Positions 11,280 through 21,260 of a stretch of DNA of 64,000 bases are shown here, piece by piece. The notes under the pieces were generated by a model, which saw nothing but the letters and a program-made list of their open reading frames with translations, was not told the DNA's origin and did no database searches. Positions within the stretch are counted from its first letter, which is position 1. Every line of letters starts with the position of its first letter. Position numbers and translations under genes: made by a program. Origin of the DNA: Congeria kusceri (lineage: Eukaryota; Mollusca; Bivalvia; Myida; Dreissenidae); contig CM051024.1 of assembly GCA_027627225.1 (NCBI GenBank), positions 80,376,204-80,440,203 on the forward strand, in the 5' to 3' direction.

Positions 11280-11812
11280 CGTCATTTGTTGTTCATGATA
11301 TAACAGAATTCTCTGACCATTGTCCGGTTGAATTTACAATGAATTTAGATGGCTGTATTGCTGTTATTAACGATACTGAATATATTGAACAAGTCATGTG
11401 GGGCTCCCATAACCCAGATACATTTGCCAACCTTTTAGAAAACAATAGAACTATGCTTGATAGAATTCAAAATGAACTGCTTTCAGGTAAACTTGATATA
11501 AATACATGTATTGAATCATTGTCTAAGGTGCTTTTTGATATCTCGTTTTTGATACATGGTAAGGTTTTAAATAAATATTATTCAACTAAAATTAAAAAAT
11601 CACCATGGTTTAGTGATGCATGCAGATCATCTAAAAATAGATTCTTAACTGCCAAACGAACTTTTAAAATTAATCCTACAGAAAATAATAAAACTGCTTT
11701 TTTACACAGAAGATTTATAATAACGAAAACAATAAACTGTCTAACATGTATAAACAAAATTCTAAGAATTTTTGGAAGTATATTAAAAAATTTAGTAAGA
11801 AAACTAGTGTGA
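11276..11812 (+). pseudogene. LINE ORF2, EN-RT linker
   Basis: This frame holds the SDHCPV end of the endonuclease, then the linker to the RT, with KSPWFSDACRSSKNRFLTAK (Trp-Phe-(S/N)-x-x-C block common before the RT in CR1/Jockey-like elements). A frameshift near 11700-11830 separates it from the RT. Confidence 0.65.
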
Positions 11813-11828
11813 ATCCAACAGATGTTTC

Positions 11829-13242
11829 ATGTTTAAAAATATTTCAAACTTTGTTAATGTTTCGGCTATTCATACTGAAAGTGTTAATGAGATTGATATA
11901 AATATTGATGAGTTAGATACGGATTTTTCAATAGATGAAGTGGAAAAAGGAATATCATTGCTTAAAAGAAATAAAAGTTGCGATCTTGATGGCAACGTCT
12001 GTGATTTTATCATAGATGCGAAACATTTTATTGCAACATATCTTGTTGTAATTTACAACTACATTTTTAATAATGGCAGTTATCCAGATGCTTGGTCCAA
12101 GGGTGTACTTGTACCTATTCATAAAAAGGGATATACCAAAGATCCCTCTAATTATAGGGGCATCACTTTGATCAATATGTAAGCAAAATTATTTTCACTA
12201 TTACTTAGAAACCGCATAAACAGATGATGTGAAAATAACAATAAATTTAATGATTCTCAATGTGGGTTCAGAGATAAAGCATAGTACAACTGAATGCATT
12301 TTCATTTTGCATTTGATCATCAAGAACGTTCTAGCGACTAATAACAAATTATTTTGTGCATTTATTGACTTTGAAAAGGCTTTCGATACTCTAAATCATG
12401 ATGTTATATGGGTAAAACTTGTAAAATACGGATTGAATTGTAAAATCATAAATCATAAAAATATGATAAAGTATATTTATCAAATATTAAATCTTGTGTC
12501 CGATTTACTTCTGACATGTGTTATTCAGAATTATTTGACATATCACTGGGTTTGAAACAGGGTGAGCCCCTCTCGTTCCGTTTTAGTTATACTTTTTATT
12601 GACGACATTACTGATTATATTGATGTTATAAGTTTATCGGACCGAGATATTGAACAGTTATCATTTTATCTTCTGTTATTTGCTGATGACATAGCGCTTT
12701 TTACAACTAATCCGATAAGTCTTCAGGCACAACTTAACAGCATATCGCAATACTCGACATGTGGTTTACAAATTAATGTTAACAAAACTAGGATTTGTAT
12801 ATTTGAAAAACGTAGGAGTCGCCATACTTACCAGTGGGTTATAAATCAGCAACCTTTCGAAATTGTTGACAGCTTTTGCTACTTGGGTATTATGTTTTAT
12901 TACACTGGAAATATGCGATATGCCGTGAAAGCTCTGTCTGATCAAGCCCTTAAAGGATACCATATTCTTCTTTGCCTATTTAATAATGTCAAAATAGATA
13001 TTAAGACTAAATTACACTTATTCGATTGTATGATTTTACCTATTATTTTATACGGTTCAGAAATATGGGGAATATATAACTTTGAAGAAATTGATGCTTT
13101 ACATTATAAATGTCTTACAATTTTTATTGGTGTAAAACAGTCAACCCCCAATATGGCCGAATTAGGAGAAACTGGCACATATCCGTTATCGGTATTGTGC
13201 AAGGAAAGATCTCTGAAATATTACATAGAATTAATGAAATAA
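11829..13242 (+). pseudogene. LINE ORF2, reverse transcriptase and C-terminal part
   Basis: Three frames together give the RT motifs: PIHKKGYTKDPSNYRGITL (12114 on), QCGFRD (12259), FIDFEKAFDTLNHDVIW (motif A, 12360), GLKQGEPLS (motif B, near 12550), and LLFADDIALF with the catalytic FADD at 12679-12690. After it come QINVNKTRICIFEKR, FCYLGI and LPIILYGSEIWG. At least three frame breaks or stops (12180, 12555, and the codon for R/* near 12223) show it cannot make a working enzyme. Confidence 0.8.
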
Positions 13243-13940
13243 TCTTAATGTTAACATCAATACTTTTGCTATTCTTAGACAACGGACTTGTGACCAATAT
13301 TAACAAACATGGTTAAAATCCAATATGCCTAAATTATTCTATTATTGCAAATTTAAAAGTGAATTTGAATACGAACACTATTTAGACTATGTATCGCATG
13401 CTTAATCTAGAATATCTCTAACACGATTACGTCTGAGCTCACATAACTTACACATTGAAACTGCCAGGTATACAAATACAGAAAGGAATAATAGCGTGTG
13501 TAGATTGTGTTCAAAAAACGTTGTTTAATCAGAACACCATTTTTATAATGCTGTAATGTTGTTATAATGCAGTGCTTTTACGTCATGAATTGCTCCCTGT
13601 CTGAATGTATTTACTATATTATTATATGCTCTGTTGTATTGTATTGCATAACATTGTATTTATATATGTATCCTTGTGTGTCATGGCCATAATGTTTATG
13701 TAAATTGTAAAAATGGCCGAAGGCAATGCTTTTGCCAATAAACGAACGAATTATTTTATACCCGCGCACCTTAAGACTGTGTCAGAGTAAAAAATTCATA
13801 GACACCGACGAAGAAACTGTCATTCATATTTTTCATATTATTTCAATTGCAACGGCGGGAAATTGTAACCAGTGTAAATACCAAACTCTACCCGTACACT
13901 TTATCAAGGAAATTTCATCCTTCCAACAGTTAATCACGGG

Positions 13941-14130
13941 GCAAAGATGCGACGATGCGACGATAAGACGATGCGACAGTGCGACATTTGGGCCATAATT
14001 ATCGCTGCGTACAAGACCGCGACGACGCGGACATGCGAAAATGCGATATTTAGGCGATAATTATCGCTTTATATCAGACCGCGAACATACGAGGATGCAA
14101 AAACGCGAAACTTGGACGATAATTATAGTC
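13941..14130. repeat. Right inverted array flanking the LINE
   Basis: Reverse-complement relative of 9875-10020: 'gcaaagatgcgacga' units with CGATAATTATCG perfect at 14055-14066 and one-base variants near 13994 and 14116. Related GCGA-rich words continue to about 14230. Together the arms bracket 3.9 kb containing the LINE. Confidence 0.7.
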
Positions 14131-14334
14131 AAAATTTCGTGTATTGACGTTTTCAAAGTGCGAGATCTGCAGATTATAAAAATTAAAACGTCGCATTATC
14201 GCATCGTCGCCGTCTTGTACAGAGCGAAATTTTCACTGACGAAATCAGGGTCCGTAAATTTCTATTTGCAGTGTTTACAGTAGAACGCTAAGAAGAAAGT
14301 AACTCCTACACAAATAGCACAATTATATGCTCAA

Positions 14335-14893
14335 GAGTTGTTCTGCTATTTTGCTAGAGTTGTTCTGCTATTCTGCTGGAGCTATTATTCTATTCTGCAG
14401 TTGTTATTCTGTTATTTCTGCTGTTCTGTTGCAGTTGTTTTAATGTTATGAACTGCAGTTCAGCCGAAGTTGTTCTTTCAACAGACTTAAATGAGTTACT
14501 AACTTATTTAAGCAATAATGGTAATATTTGTGTCGAGTTATAGGTTTTATTTGATATACAGATGCAATGCATAATTAACAAAAATCATACAGTATTTTGT
14601 CTTTTAATGGGTTGCGCTATTCAGTTATTCTGCAATTCTACTGGAGTTGTTCTGCTATTCAACTGGAGTTGGTCTGCTATTCTGCTGTAGTTGTTCTGCT
14701 AGTCTGCTGTTCTGCTGGCGTTTTTCTGCTATTCTGCTATTCAACAGGAGTTTTCTGCTATTCTTCTGCAGTAGTTCTGCTATTCTGCTGGAGTAATTTT
14801 GCTATTCTGCTGGAGTTGTTCTGCTAGTCTCCCATTCTGCTGGCGTTTTTCTGCTATTCTGCTATTCTGCTGGAGTTGTTCTGCTATTCTGCT
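14335..14893. repeat. TTCTGC minisatellite in two blocks
   Basis: Blocks 14335-14475 and 14617-14893 are built of 'ttctgctattctgctggagttg', a 22-bp unit made of TTCTGC-like hexamers. A 76-codon Leu/Cys/Val-rich frame at 14597-14827 is a by-product. Confidence 0.85.
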
Positions 14894-16330
14894 AATATCT
14901 AACAGACTGTGAAGTCACAGTTTATTAACAAACATACATATATATGGGTGTAGTCGCTTAACAAGGTGTTTTGTAAAAAAAAATTACAAGGTATGTACAG
15001 AAATTAGTTAGTAACTATTAGTAACTTGAGGTTGCCCGCAACGATGGCGAAATCTCTGTTTGGCTTTGGCTTTGGTTTTTGTTTCTAAACAGTATGTCTG
15101 TAGTCGACGTGATATTATATATGTAATAACTATGCGTATGCTTGTCGTTAAACATCAAACGTCTAACATTAAGCAAAGTCTCGCCTATTACTTCCGGTTA
15201 CCGCTTCCAGTACCAAGCCTTTAACCACACTTCCCATAACCAATTCATGTACCACGTTTCGACCCTTATGTCTTGTTCTACTGCTTCCACGTCCCGGCCT
15301 TTACTACTTATGACGATTGGGCTTGGTCTGCAGTCCTATGACGATTAAGTTGCGTCAACGTCGTATAACGTTACCCTCGATATGTGGCCCTTGTTCCTGT
15401 AACACAATTACATCAAATCGACCCCAATCCCCCTCCTCAGCGATTTAATAATACAATAACTCTCATTTTTTTCTAGCATGTATGCAGGGCAATTAGTCCA
15501 TTTTTGCGTTGCAGTAGTTTGAGGCTAATTAGGTTGAGTGTGAAATGCAGCTTTTTACAGAGACGTAGTGATTTATATATTTCTGCGGCAATTTTACTAT
15601 TGTATATATAAACACAATCCATGAGTAGAATATTGGTCATGACTTTCGTACATGCCGATATTAAAATTAGTTAATCCATTATGTTTAAATGAATGAATAA
15701 TTATCAGTCGCAATAACATTGAGGTGTGACAGAATACAGGCGTGTCCTTAAGGAGCATACCGCCATTCATAATATAGAATAGTCAGTGTTAGCAATTTTA
15801 GTTTTCGTTATGGTACCACATATCCGAATAGAGCACACATTATATGGCAGCGAAATTTACCAGATGGTTAGTTATATGAACGACTATTTAATAATATAGA
15901 AAAAGAGCGTATGTGTAACATGTGAGGGTGTTCCCAAGTATTGTACTAGAATATTATTTAGCGTCTTTCGGATTTCTTATATTGTACACACACAAAAAAC
16001 TTAATTTATATGTAATTCAAGTAATAAAACGTATAATTCAAAGCCTTTGCTTAGTACGTATTTTTTAATTTCAACACACAATTCATTCTATTTTAGTTGT
16101 ATACATGAAAGGGATGCCTACGAGTAGTCCAAAATCTGTAACAGTTACATCATTTCTACAAAAGTATTTTGAATGATCAAGTTCAAAATATAATTTGGAA
16201 CAATGCTAGATTTTCTACACATAATTTATAATGCAAACATAAAACAAACATCAACGAGTCGCATAAAATGGAGAATCTACAAATCTAGAGCATCATAAAT
16301 GTGTATAAGAAGTATGGAGTCGATGGAGGC
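14894..16330. other. Non-coding, AT-rich
   Basis: No exon, RNA or element with recognisable parts. Some non-repetitive GC-richer sequence at 15160-15430 has no sustained frame. Confidence 0.4.
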
Positions 16331-16332
16331 GC

Positions 16333-16387
16333 ATGCTTAGGTGCTTGCTTAGGCGCTTGCTTAGGTTCTTGCTTAGGCTCTTGCTTG
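16333..16387. repeat. 12-bp minisatellite
   Basis: Four to five copies of 'gcttgcttaggc' with single-base changes. Confidence 0.8.
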
Positions 16388-16549
16388 GTAAATCCGAATA
16401 CCGTTAAAATATGTTTTTTGTTGTGATTCATGATAGACTCAAACATTGTGCGTACAGAATCTGAGGGGTAAACTTGATCAATACCTTATCACTCAATTTT
16501 TTTAGCATAGAAACACCATCGTAGATATGGACAAAATTTATTCACCACT

Positions 16550-16783
16550 TTATATCCTTCGTAAATTCTTGATTGAACTCGATCTTATGTTCTTTTCAAG
16601 CCACATTAACATGTGTGAAATGAAAACACGACTTGGTTTCCCAACAAGTGACGGCAGTTGACGTTTGGAGGCCGATCTCCTGCAAACTACTTCCGAAAGT
16701 AAGGAACGAACTTCTTCAAAACGTTCACGAGTTATCCGTAACTTCATTCGCTCAGAATCCAGTAGGACCCCGAGAAATACCAT
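16550..16783 (-). pseudogene. DIRS RT/RNase H connection fragment
   Basis: It reads MVFLGVLLDSERMKLRITRE, then RRSASKRQLPSLVGKPSRVF. 'FLG(V/I)LxD...M...(T/P)xER' followed by 'ASKRQLxSLxGK' is the stretch right after the RT in DIRS elements. It is in a different frame from the RT core, with about 85 bp of damaged sequence between. Confidence 0.75.
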
Positions 16784-16867
16784 GAAGGATTAGGGTGTAC
16801 AAGACTTCTGCACTTTCTCCTGTGAGCCAACGAGGCTCAACGTGTAAGAAACCGTACGGAACGTGGG

Positions 16868-17098
16868 TCACGCGCGCGTCGGAGCATCGGCGCTACCAAA
16901 GTCGTCTAAATAGTTCACACAGTGTACATTTTGCAGCGACACGATGTACCAAATCATGGACGTTTCATAGATTTTACCGCGCCATTTTACAGAAAGCAAA
17001 TGAATGTCACCGGGATCGACGTATATCTGCCGGTATGCACGTGATAAATCCGTCTTAAACATCAACGCTCCAACTCCGTGCTGATGAACTATATTCAC
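16868..17098 (-). pseudogene. DIRS reverse transcriptase core fragment
   Basis: It contains LMFKTDLSRAYRQIYVDPGD, then HLLSVKWRGKIYE and NYLDDFGSADAP. Asp-Leu-Ser-(R/K)-Ala-Tyr-Arg-Gln and Tyr-Leu-Asp-Asp-Phe are the RT A and C motifs in DIRS form. The middle portion between them is shortened and frame-damaged. Confidence 0.75.
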
Positions 17099-17560
17099 TA
17101 AAGTATCAACAGTAGGAATCGTTTAATTTCCTCTTCTTAATATTAGTCTTGTAATATTCCGCTGTTAACAGAAGTTAACTCTGGCCAATTAAAATCGACC
17201 TTAACTCTCCGACTAGTTTCATCTTTGGGCTAGGTGTTCAATAGCGAAAAGTCTAGATCACAACAAAGCGGTTTCCTGTCAAATGAAACAATCATAGCAC
17301 TGTGATTCTAGTCAGTGTTTATAAACGTATCCACGTCTAGTGGGTAATTTATAGCAACTTTATTATTCACACAGGCAGAAGCTGTTGAAGTATCTTTGCA
17401 ATACCCAACCACACTCAAGAAAATCACATTATCTTCATATTCGATGAGCACCGACCTTAAGTAAGCAATAATCCATTTAGTGTGCAAAGGTACTCTCACA
17501 CCTTTGAAATTCGAAACACCAGACTTATATACAGCATCATGAAGATGAAGAATGTCTGCA

Positions 17561-18517
17561 CTTTCTTGAGATTCCGAACTAAACGTGACATCACGAACTC
17601 CAACGTCACACTAACTAAACGACTGATAAAGGCGCCAAAAGGGTGATTATTTATGATTTAAATAAGAGGGAAAATGCAGCCTTCCGTAAAATATGTTTTA
17701 AATCTTGCTCTAACACTTTGATTATTGACCGCAGGCCAGGTTTAGACAAAAGTTCACCACAATCTAGTTTTTTAACGTGACATATGATACTTGTTACAAG
17801 TAGCCAGGCGCTGGTACGGGTTTTTGTTAGTGAAAATATTGTTTCCTATTGTGGAATGCTATTTTAACGTATTTGACCTAAACCATTTTAAATCGCGACT
17901 GTGTTTATCAGAAAAATACCAAGAACAATGTATTTAATTTCATAAGATCATACAAAGATAAATTAAAGTCTCATTTGTTTATCTTGCAAAGTTTTTTTCT
18001 TAACATTTGCTTTATCGTCCATTGAAGTATTCACTTTGGAAAAATAAGTATTAAAGGAATTGTATGAAATTTCAAAGATTTATACAATGTACGTCCTGAA
18101 ATACTTTGTAATCACTAATTTAGAAGCTAGTAGGACCCGAAACACACATATTCATATTATCGATACTTCCAATCCTTTAATTATCCTTTCTACATTTTTA
18201 AAATGCAGATACATATAATTACAATTTAATAACAGCTAACATCATTCAATCATGCATTGTTGTATTCACATCTAGATTCCCCCATTGGATATATCTACAA
18301 TAAAAGTCCGCATTATTATGAGCCTATTAATCAAATCAATTATTACTAATCATGTAATACTTCAAAGGGGCCTGTTAATTTTCAAAACGTGTGTCACTTA
18401 CTCCAAAAAGAAAGGTACATTTTATATAAAGAAACAAAATAAGTTCAAATAACACAACGGACACAGAAATATATTGGAAACACAGTGTCTTTGATGGATA
18501 ACAACCAAATGAAATTC
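17561..18517. other. Non-coding, AT-rich
   Basis: No features that I can support. Confidence 0.4.
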
Positions 18518-19022
18518 TTAAAGGGACTATGTCGTCGAAAACGACCCCAAGGCGGCAATTTCTTTAAAAAATCTGAAATTTAGATATTAATGCTGGCATA
18601 TAATAACGGTTTAAACAGGGTATATACAATGGGAAAAGAGTTTACGAATTCTTAGATAAAAATCAACTTATAATATGTGTTTTGTTTGTTTGGCCCTTTT
18701 CCTGTTTCCATTTTGACGTCAGAATTACGAGCATTTTATATATCCATAGTTTACACACACTTCTTTACCAAGCATGATCGCGCAGTTGGTTAAAGCGGTG
18801 TCTATTGTCATTTCTTCGTATATCTCCAAAGTCGTGAGTTCGATACACACTCGGGGTTTCAATTTTTTCAGACGATTTTGCTAATTTGTTTTTATCAAAT
18901 ATCTTATTGTAAATTATATTTTTTTATTTATTTAATGCGCATGTCTAAATATAGCGCATTACTATAATATAAAATGAATTTATGAATATGAAGCAAATTT
19001 TTCGTTGACATAGTCACTTTAA
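18518..19022 (+). mobile_element. TIR element with an internal tRNA-like segment, copy 1
   Basis: The left end TTAAAGGGACTATGTCGTCG is matched at the right end (18998-19022) by the reverse complement of TTAAAGTGACTATGTCAACG. Inside, 18772-18860 resembles a tRNA gene: 'cgcgcagttggttaaagc' (A box) and 'gtgagttcgatacac' (B box). So a MITE-like outer structure encloses a Pol III promoter. Copy 2 is at 19806, with rearranged relatives at 32759 and 54315. Confidence 0.7.
18772..18860 (+). promoter_or_regulatory. tRNA-like A and B boxes (Pol III promoter)
   Basis: A box 18779-18791 (cgcgcagttggtt) and B box about 18834-18846 (gtgagttcgatac), about 45 bp apart. The predicted stems do not close cleanly, so this is not called a functional tRNA gene. 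Confidence 0.5.
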
Positions 19023-19291
19023 AACAATAAATCGTTTCGAACTATTCTCGTCGGTGTATCACTTACATAGCGTAAACATTACACACCATGTATAGTATGT
19101 ATTTTGATACCGGAGGCTGTATGCTTGAGTCCCGGCAGAGGCAAGTCTTTTTACTTCATTAGTTTCTTTATATCAATTTTTCATTTTGGTCAGTCCAGAT
19201 GATTTGATCTTTTTTCATTTAAGGCATAAATGATTTTTTTAAATACGAAAACATATGTGAATAAGGTATTTATATTGCATAATACTGCAAC

Positions 19292-19457
19292 TGGTATTGA
19301 ATAAGTATCCCTTTCGCAATGTTTATGGCGACTGTCATAAATATGATCAGTCCATATGGAGCATATTGCTCTACGGTGCATACGGCTATGAACTTTAAAC
19401 GCATGCAAAGATATGAACGAAAATTTTGAAAATTACCTTGGCTTCAGATAAATTTAT
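19292..19457 (+). pseudogene. Internally deleted relic of exon 5 of the DUF1647-like gene
   Basis: 'ggtattgaataagtatccctt' matches the first bases of exon 5 (6374 on). It then jumps straight to 'aatgtttatggcgactgtc' through 'aattaccttggcttcagata', matching 6719-6855. About 320 bp of exon 5 are missing, and frameshifts and stops are present. It resembles copy 1 more than copy 2 (it keeps the 'ccttggcttcagata' 3' end). Confidence 0.8.
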
Positions 19458-19805
19458 GCATAGGTTGAATGCAATAAACCAGAAGCAAATTAATTGGTCT
19501 AAAATTGAAACTGCATACAACTATTTGAAGGATATTATATGTACCTGCCAGACACATTTATCAAGTATGGTGAAAGAAACAAATCATACGTTAGATTTTT
19601 TTTAGTCTAATATACAGTATGTTAAAATGTCCTATTGTTCCCAAATTCTGTCTTAAAAGAGGGACATTTTGCCTTGAAAGGTACCCAGTTTCTTAATATT
19701 TGTCTTCTTTTGTGGTTTGATGAGAATTTTGTCAGAACTCTCATATTTACCTGATAGGCCAGAATGTTTAATAATATGAATATTAAATAAAAAATGAACA
19801 TCAGT

Positions 19806-20350
19806 TTAAAGGGACTATGTCATCGAAAAGGGACTCAAGGGGGGGGGGGGGCAATTTCTTTAAAAAAATCTGAAATATAAGATAATAATACTGGCATATA
19901 ATAACGGTTAAGACGAGTATATATAACGGGAAAAGAGAGTGAGCTTAAAATCAATTAATAATATAGGTTTGTTTGTTCGACCAAAATCAATAAATAATAT
20001 AGGTTTGTTTGTTTGACCCTTTACATGTTTACATTTTGACGTCAGAACTATGAGTTTTGTGTATAAAAATACTTAAAACACAATTGTATCCATACAAAGC
20101 TGAATAGCGCAGTTGATTAAAGTGCTGTCTACTGTAATTTATTCACATGGCTTCTAAGTCGTGAGTTCGATACACGCTTGGGGTTTTATTTTTTTTAACC
20201 TTTCCTTATTTGTTTTTATCAACTGTTTCATCATGTATGATAGTTTTATTACTTATTCAATTCACATGCCTTAGTATAGCCAATTTCTATCATTTATAAT
20301 AATTTATAGTGCAAAAGGAAACCAATTTTTCGTTGACATAATCCGTTTAA
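19806..20350 (+). mobile_element. TIR element with an internal tRNA-like segment, copy 2
   Basis: Same build as 18518-19022: left end TTAAAGGGACTATGTCATCG and right end the reverse complement of TTAAACGGATTATGTCAACG. The tRNA-like core (20098-20182) has 'agcgcagttgattaaagtgc' and 'gtgagttcgatacac'. It differs by a G tract near 19840 and a short internal duplication of 'caattaataatataggtttgtttg'-type sequence near 19950-20010. Confidence 0.7.
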
Positions 20351-20879
20351 CTTGTAATTTTCTAATTTGTGAATACATGTGATTACACAACAGTTCTTGA
20401 GAGCGGTAAACATTATGTTTATTTGCGTTTCATTTTGTATTTTGACAACAATTCGTTGAATAGTTTTCGACTTAATTATACCGGTCAGATTCGCATGCTT
20501 TCCAATGCAATTTTATATGTATTGTTTTGCTTTGTATTTGTATAAAATATTGGAAACAATTTGTAATGGATACAATAACAATGTTTAGGTGTATAAAACT
20601 GTATGTTGTTGTAGTCAAATAGCCTAATTGCATTGTGTTCTTTGATCCTTCTATAACAATGTTGTTGTAAATACAGATTCGTCCTATTTGTGTGTTCCGA
20701 ACACAATGATAATAACTTCTCAATTATGCTTAAAAGAACCTAATCAGTACCAATGATTGAATTTACGAAGTCGACATTAGCACATGATCTATAAAAAATA
20801 TACACCATTCCAGCGGGATATAATGTTCACATAATCATAAGTCATTAAAGCTGTAGCCTGGCATGCGGAACATCATTGT

Positions 20880-21260
20880 TTTAAATGATCATTATTTAAT
20901 TCGTCGGAATACCTGACTGGTTTCGTTTTGTAGTAACTGTCATCTAACCTGTAACTAAAATTAGTTTTGAAATCAGCTCACTGAACGAATATCACTTTTC
21001 ATACGCACAAGATATAAACGAACATTATCGCTGACCGGACATTACGAACTGTTGTTTTTTTTAAATAAATATCCAAAATAAACGCTTACCGATGGACAGA
21101 ATTCTAGGGTTTATGGATTATATCTGGAAAAAGAGTAAGTTTCATTGACTTTAATATATATCACACTGGTTTCGGTAACTGTCTCTTCGCCATCTCTTAA
21201 ACCAACATCGGCCATAGGATGATGAGGTGTCTACACAACACGCATAAATGCATTGTATGC
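20880..21260 (+). repeat. Old duplication C, copy C1
   Basis: Resembles 31340-31690 base by base with many substitutions, centred on a small conserved candidate exon. Fainter matches continue downstream (for example 'ttgagggcaac' near 21606 and 32217, and 'aattgccttga' near 22572 and 32549), so the old duplication may span about 1.3-1.7 kb. Confidence 0.6.
21092..21134 (+). CDS. Candidate first coding exon (C1)
   Basis: ATG at 21092 opens MDRILGFMDYIWKK and runs into a strong donor, A|gtaagt, at 21135, ending in phase 1. The related sequence at 31517 keeps most of the residues and the donor. No partner exon is established. A phase-1 acceptor exists inside exon A of the DUF1647-like gene, so a role as its leader exon is possible but speculative. 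Confidence 0.35.

Larger units (their letters stand above)
10225..13752 (+). mobile_element. APE-type non-LTR retrotransposon (LINE), broken
   Basis: In order: an ORF1 C-terminal remnant (10239-10523), an apurinic endonuclease region (10530-11340), a reverse transcriptase (11829-12800), and a C-terminal region to 13242. A short 3' UTR ends in 'aatgcttttgccaataaacgaacgaa' (to about 13752), the kind of tail seen in molluscan and fish CR1/Jockey-like elements. Several frameshifts and stops break ORF2, so it is dead. The clade is not settled by eye. The 5' end is uncertain and could be as early as 10085. Confidence 0.8.
16500..17560 (-). mobile_element. DIRS-type retrotransposon relic
   Basis: On the minus strand, in order: a pre-RT region (17308-17499, ending NYPLDVDTFINTD), an RT core (16868-17098) and the RT/RNase H junction (16550-16783). 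DIRS elements are retrotransposons with a tyrosine recombinase instead of an integrase. No recombinase, methylase or terminal repeats are visible, and stops and frameshifts are spread along it. Confidence 0.7.
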
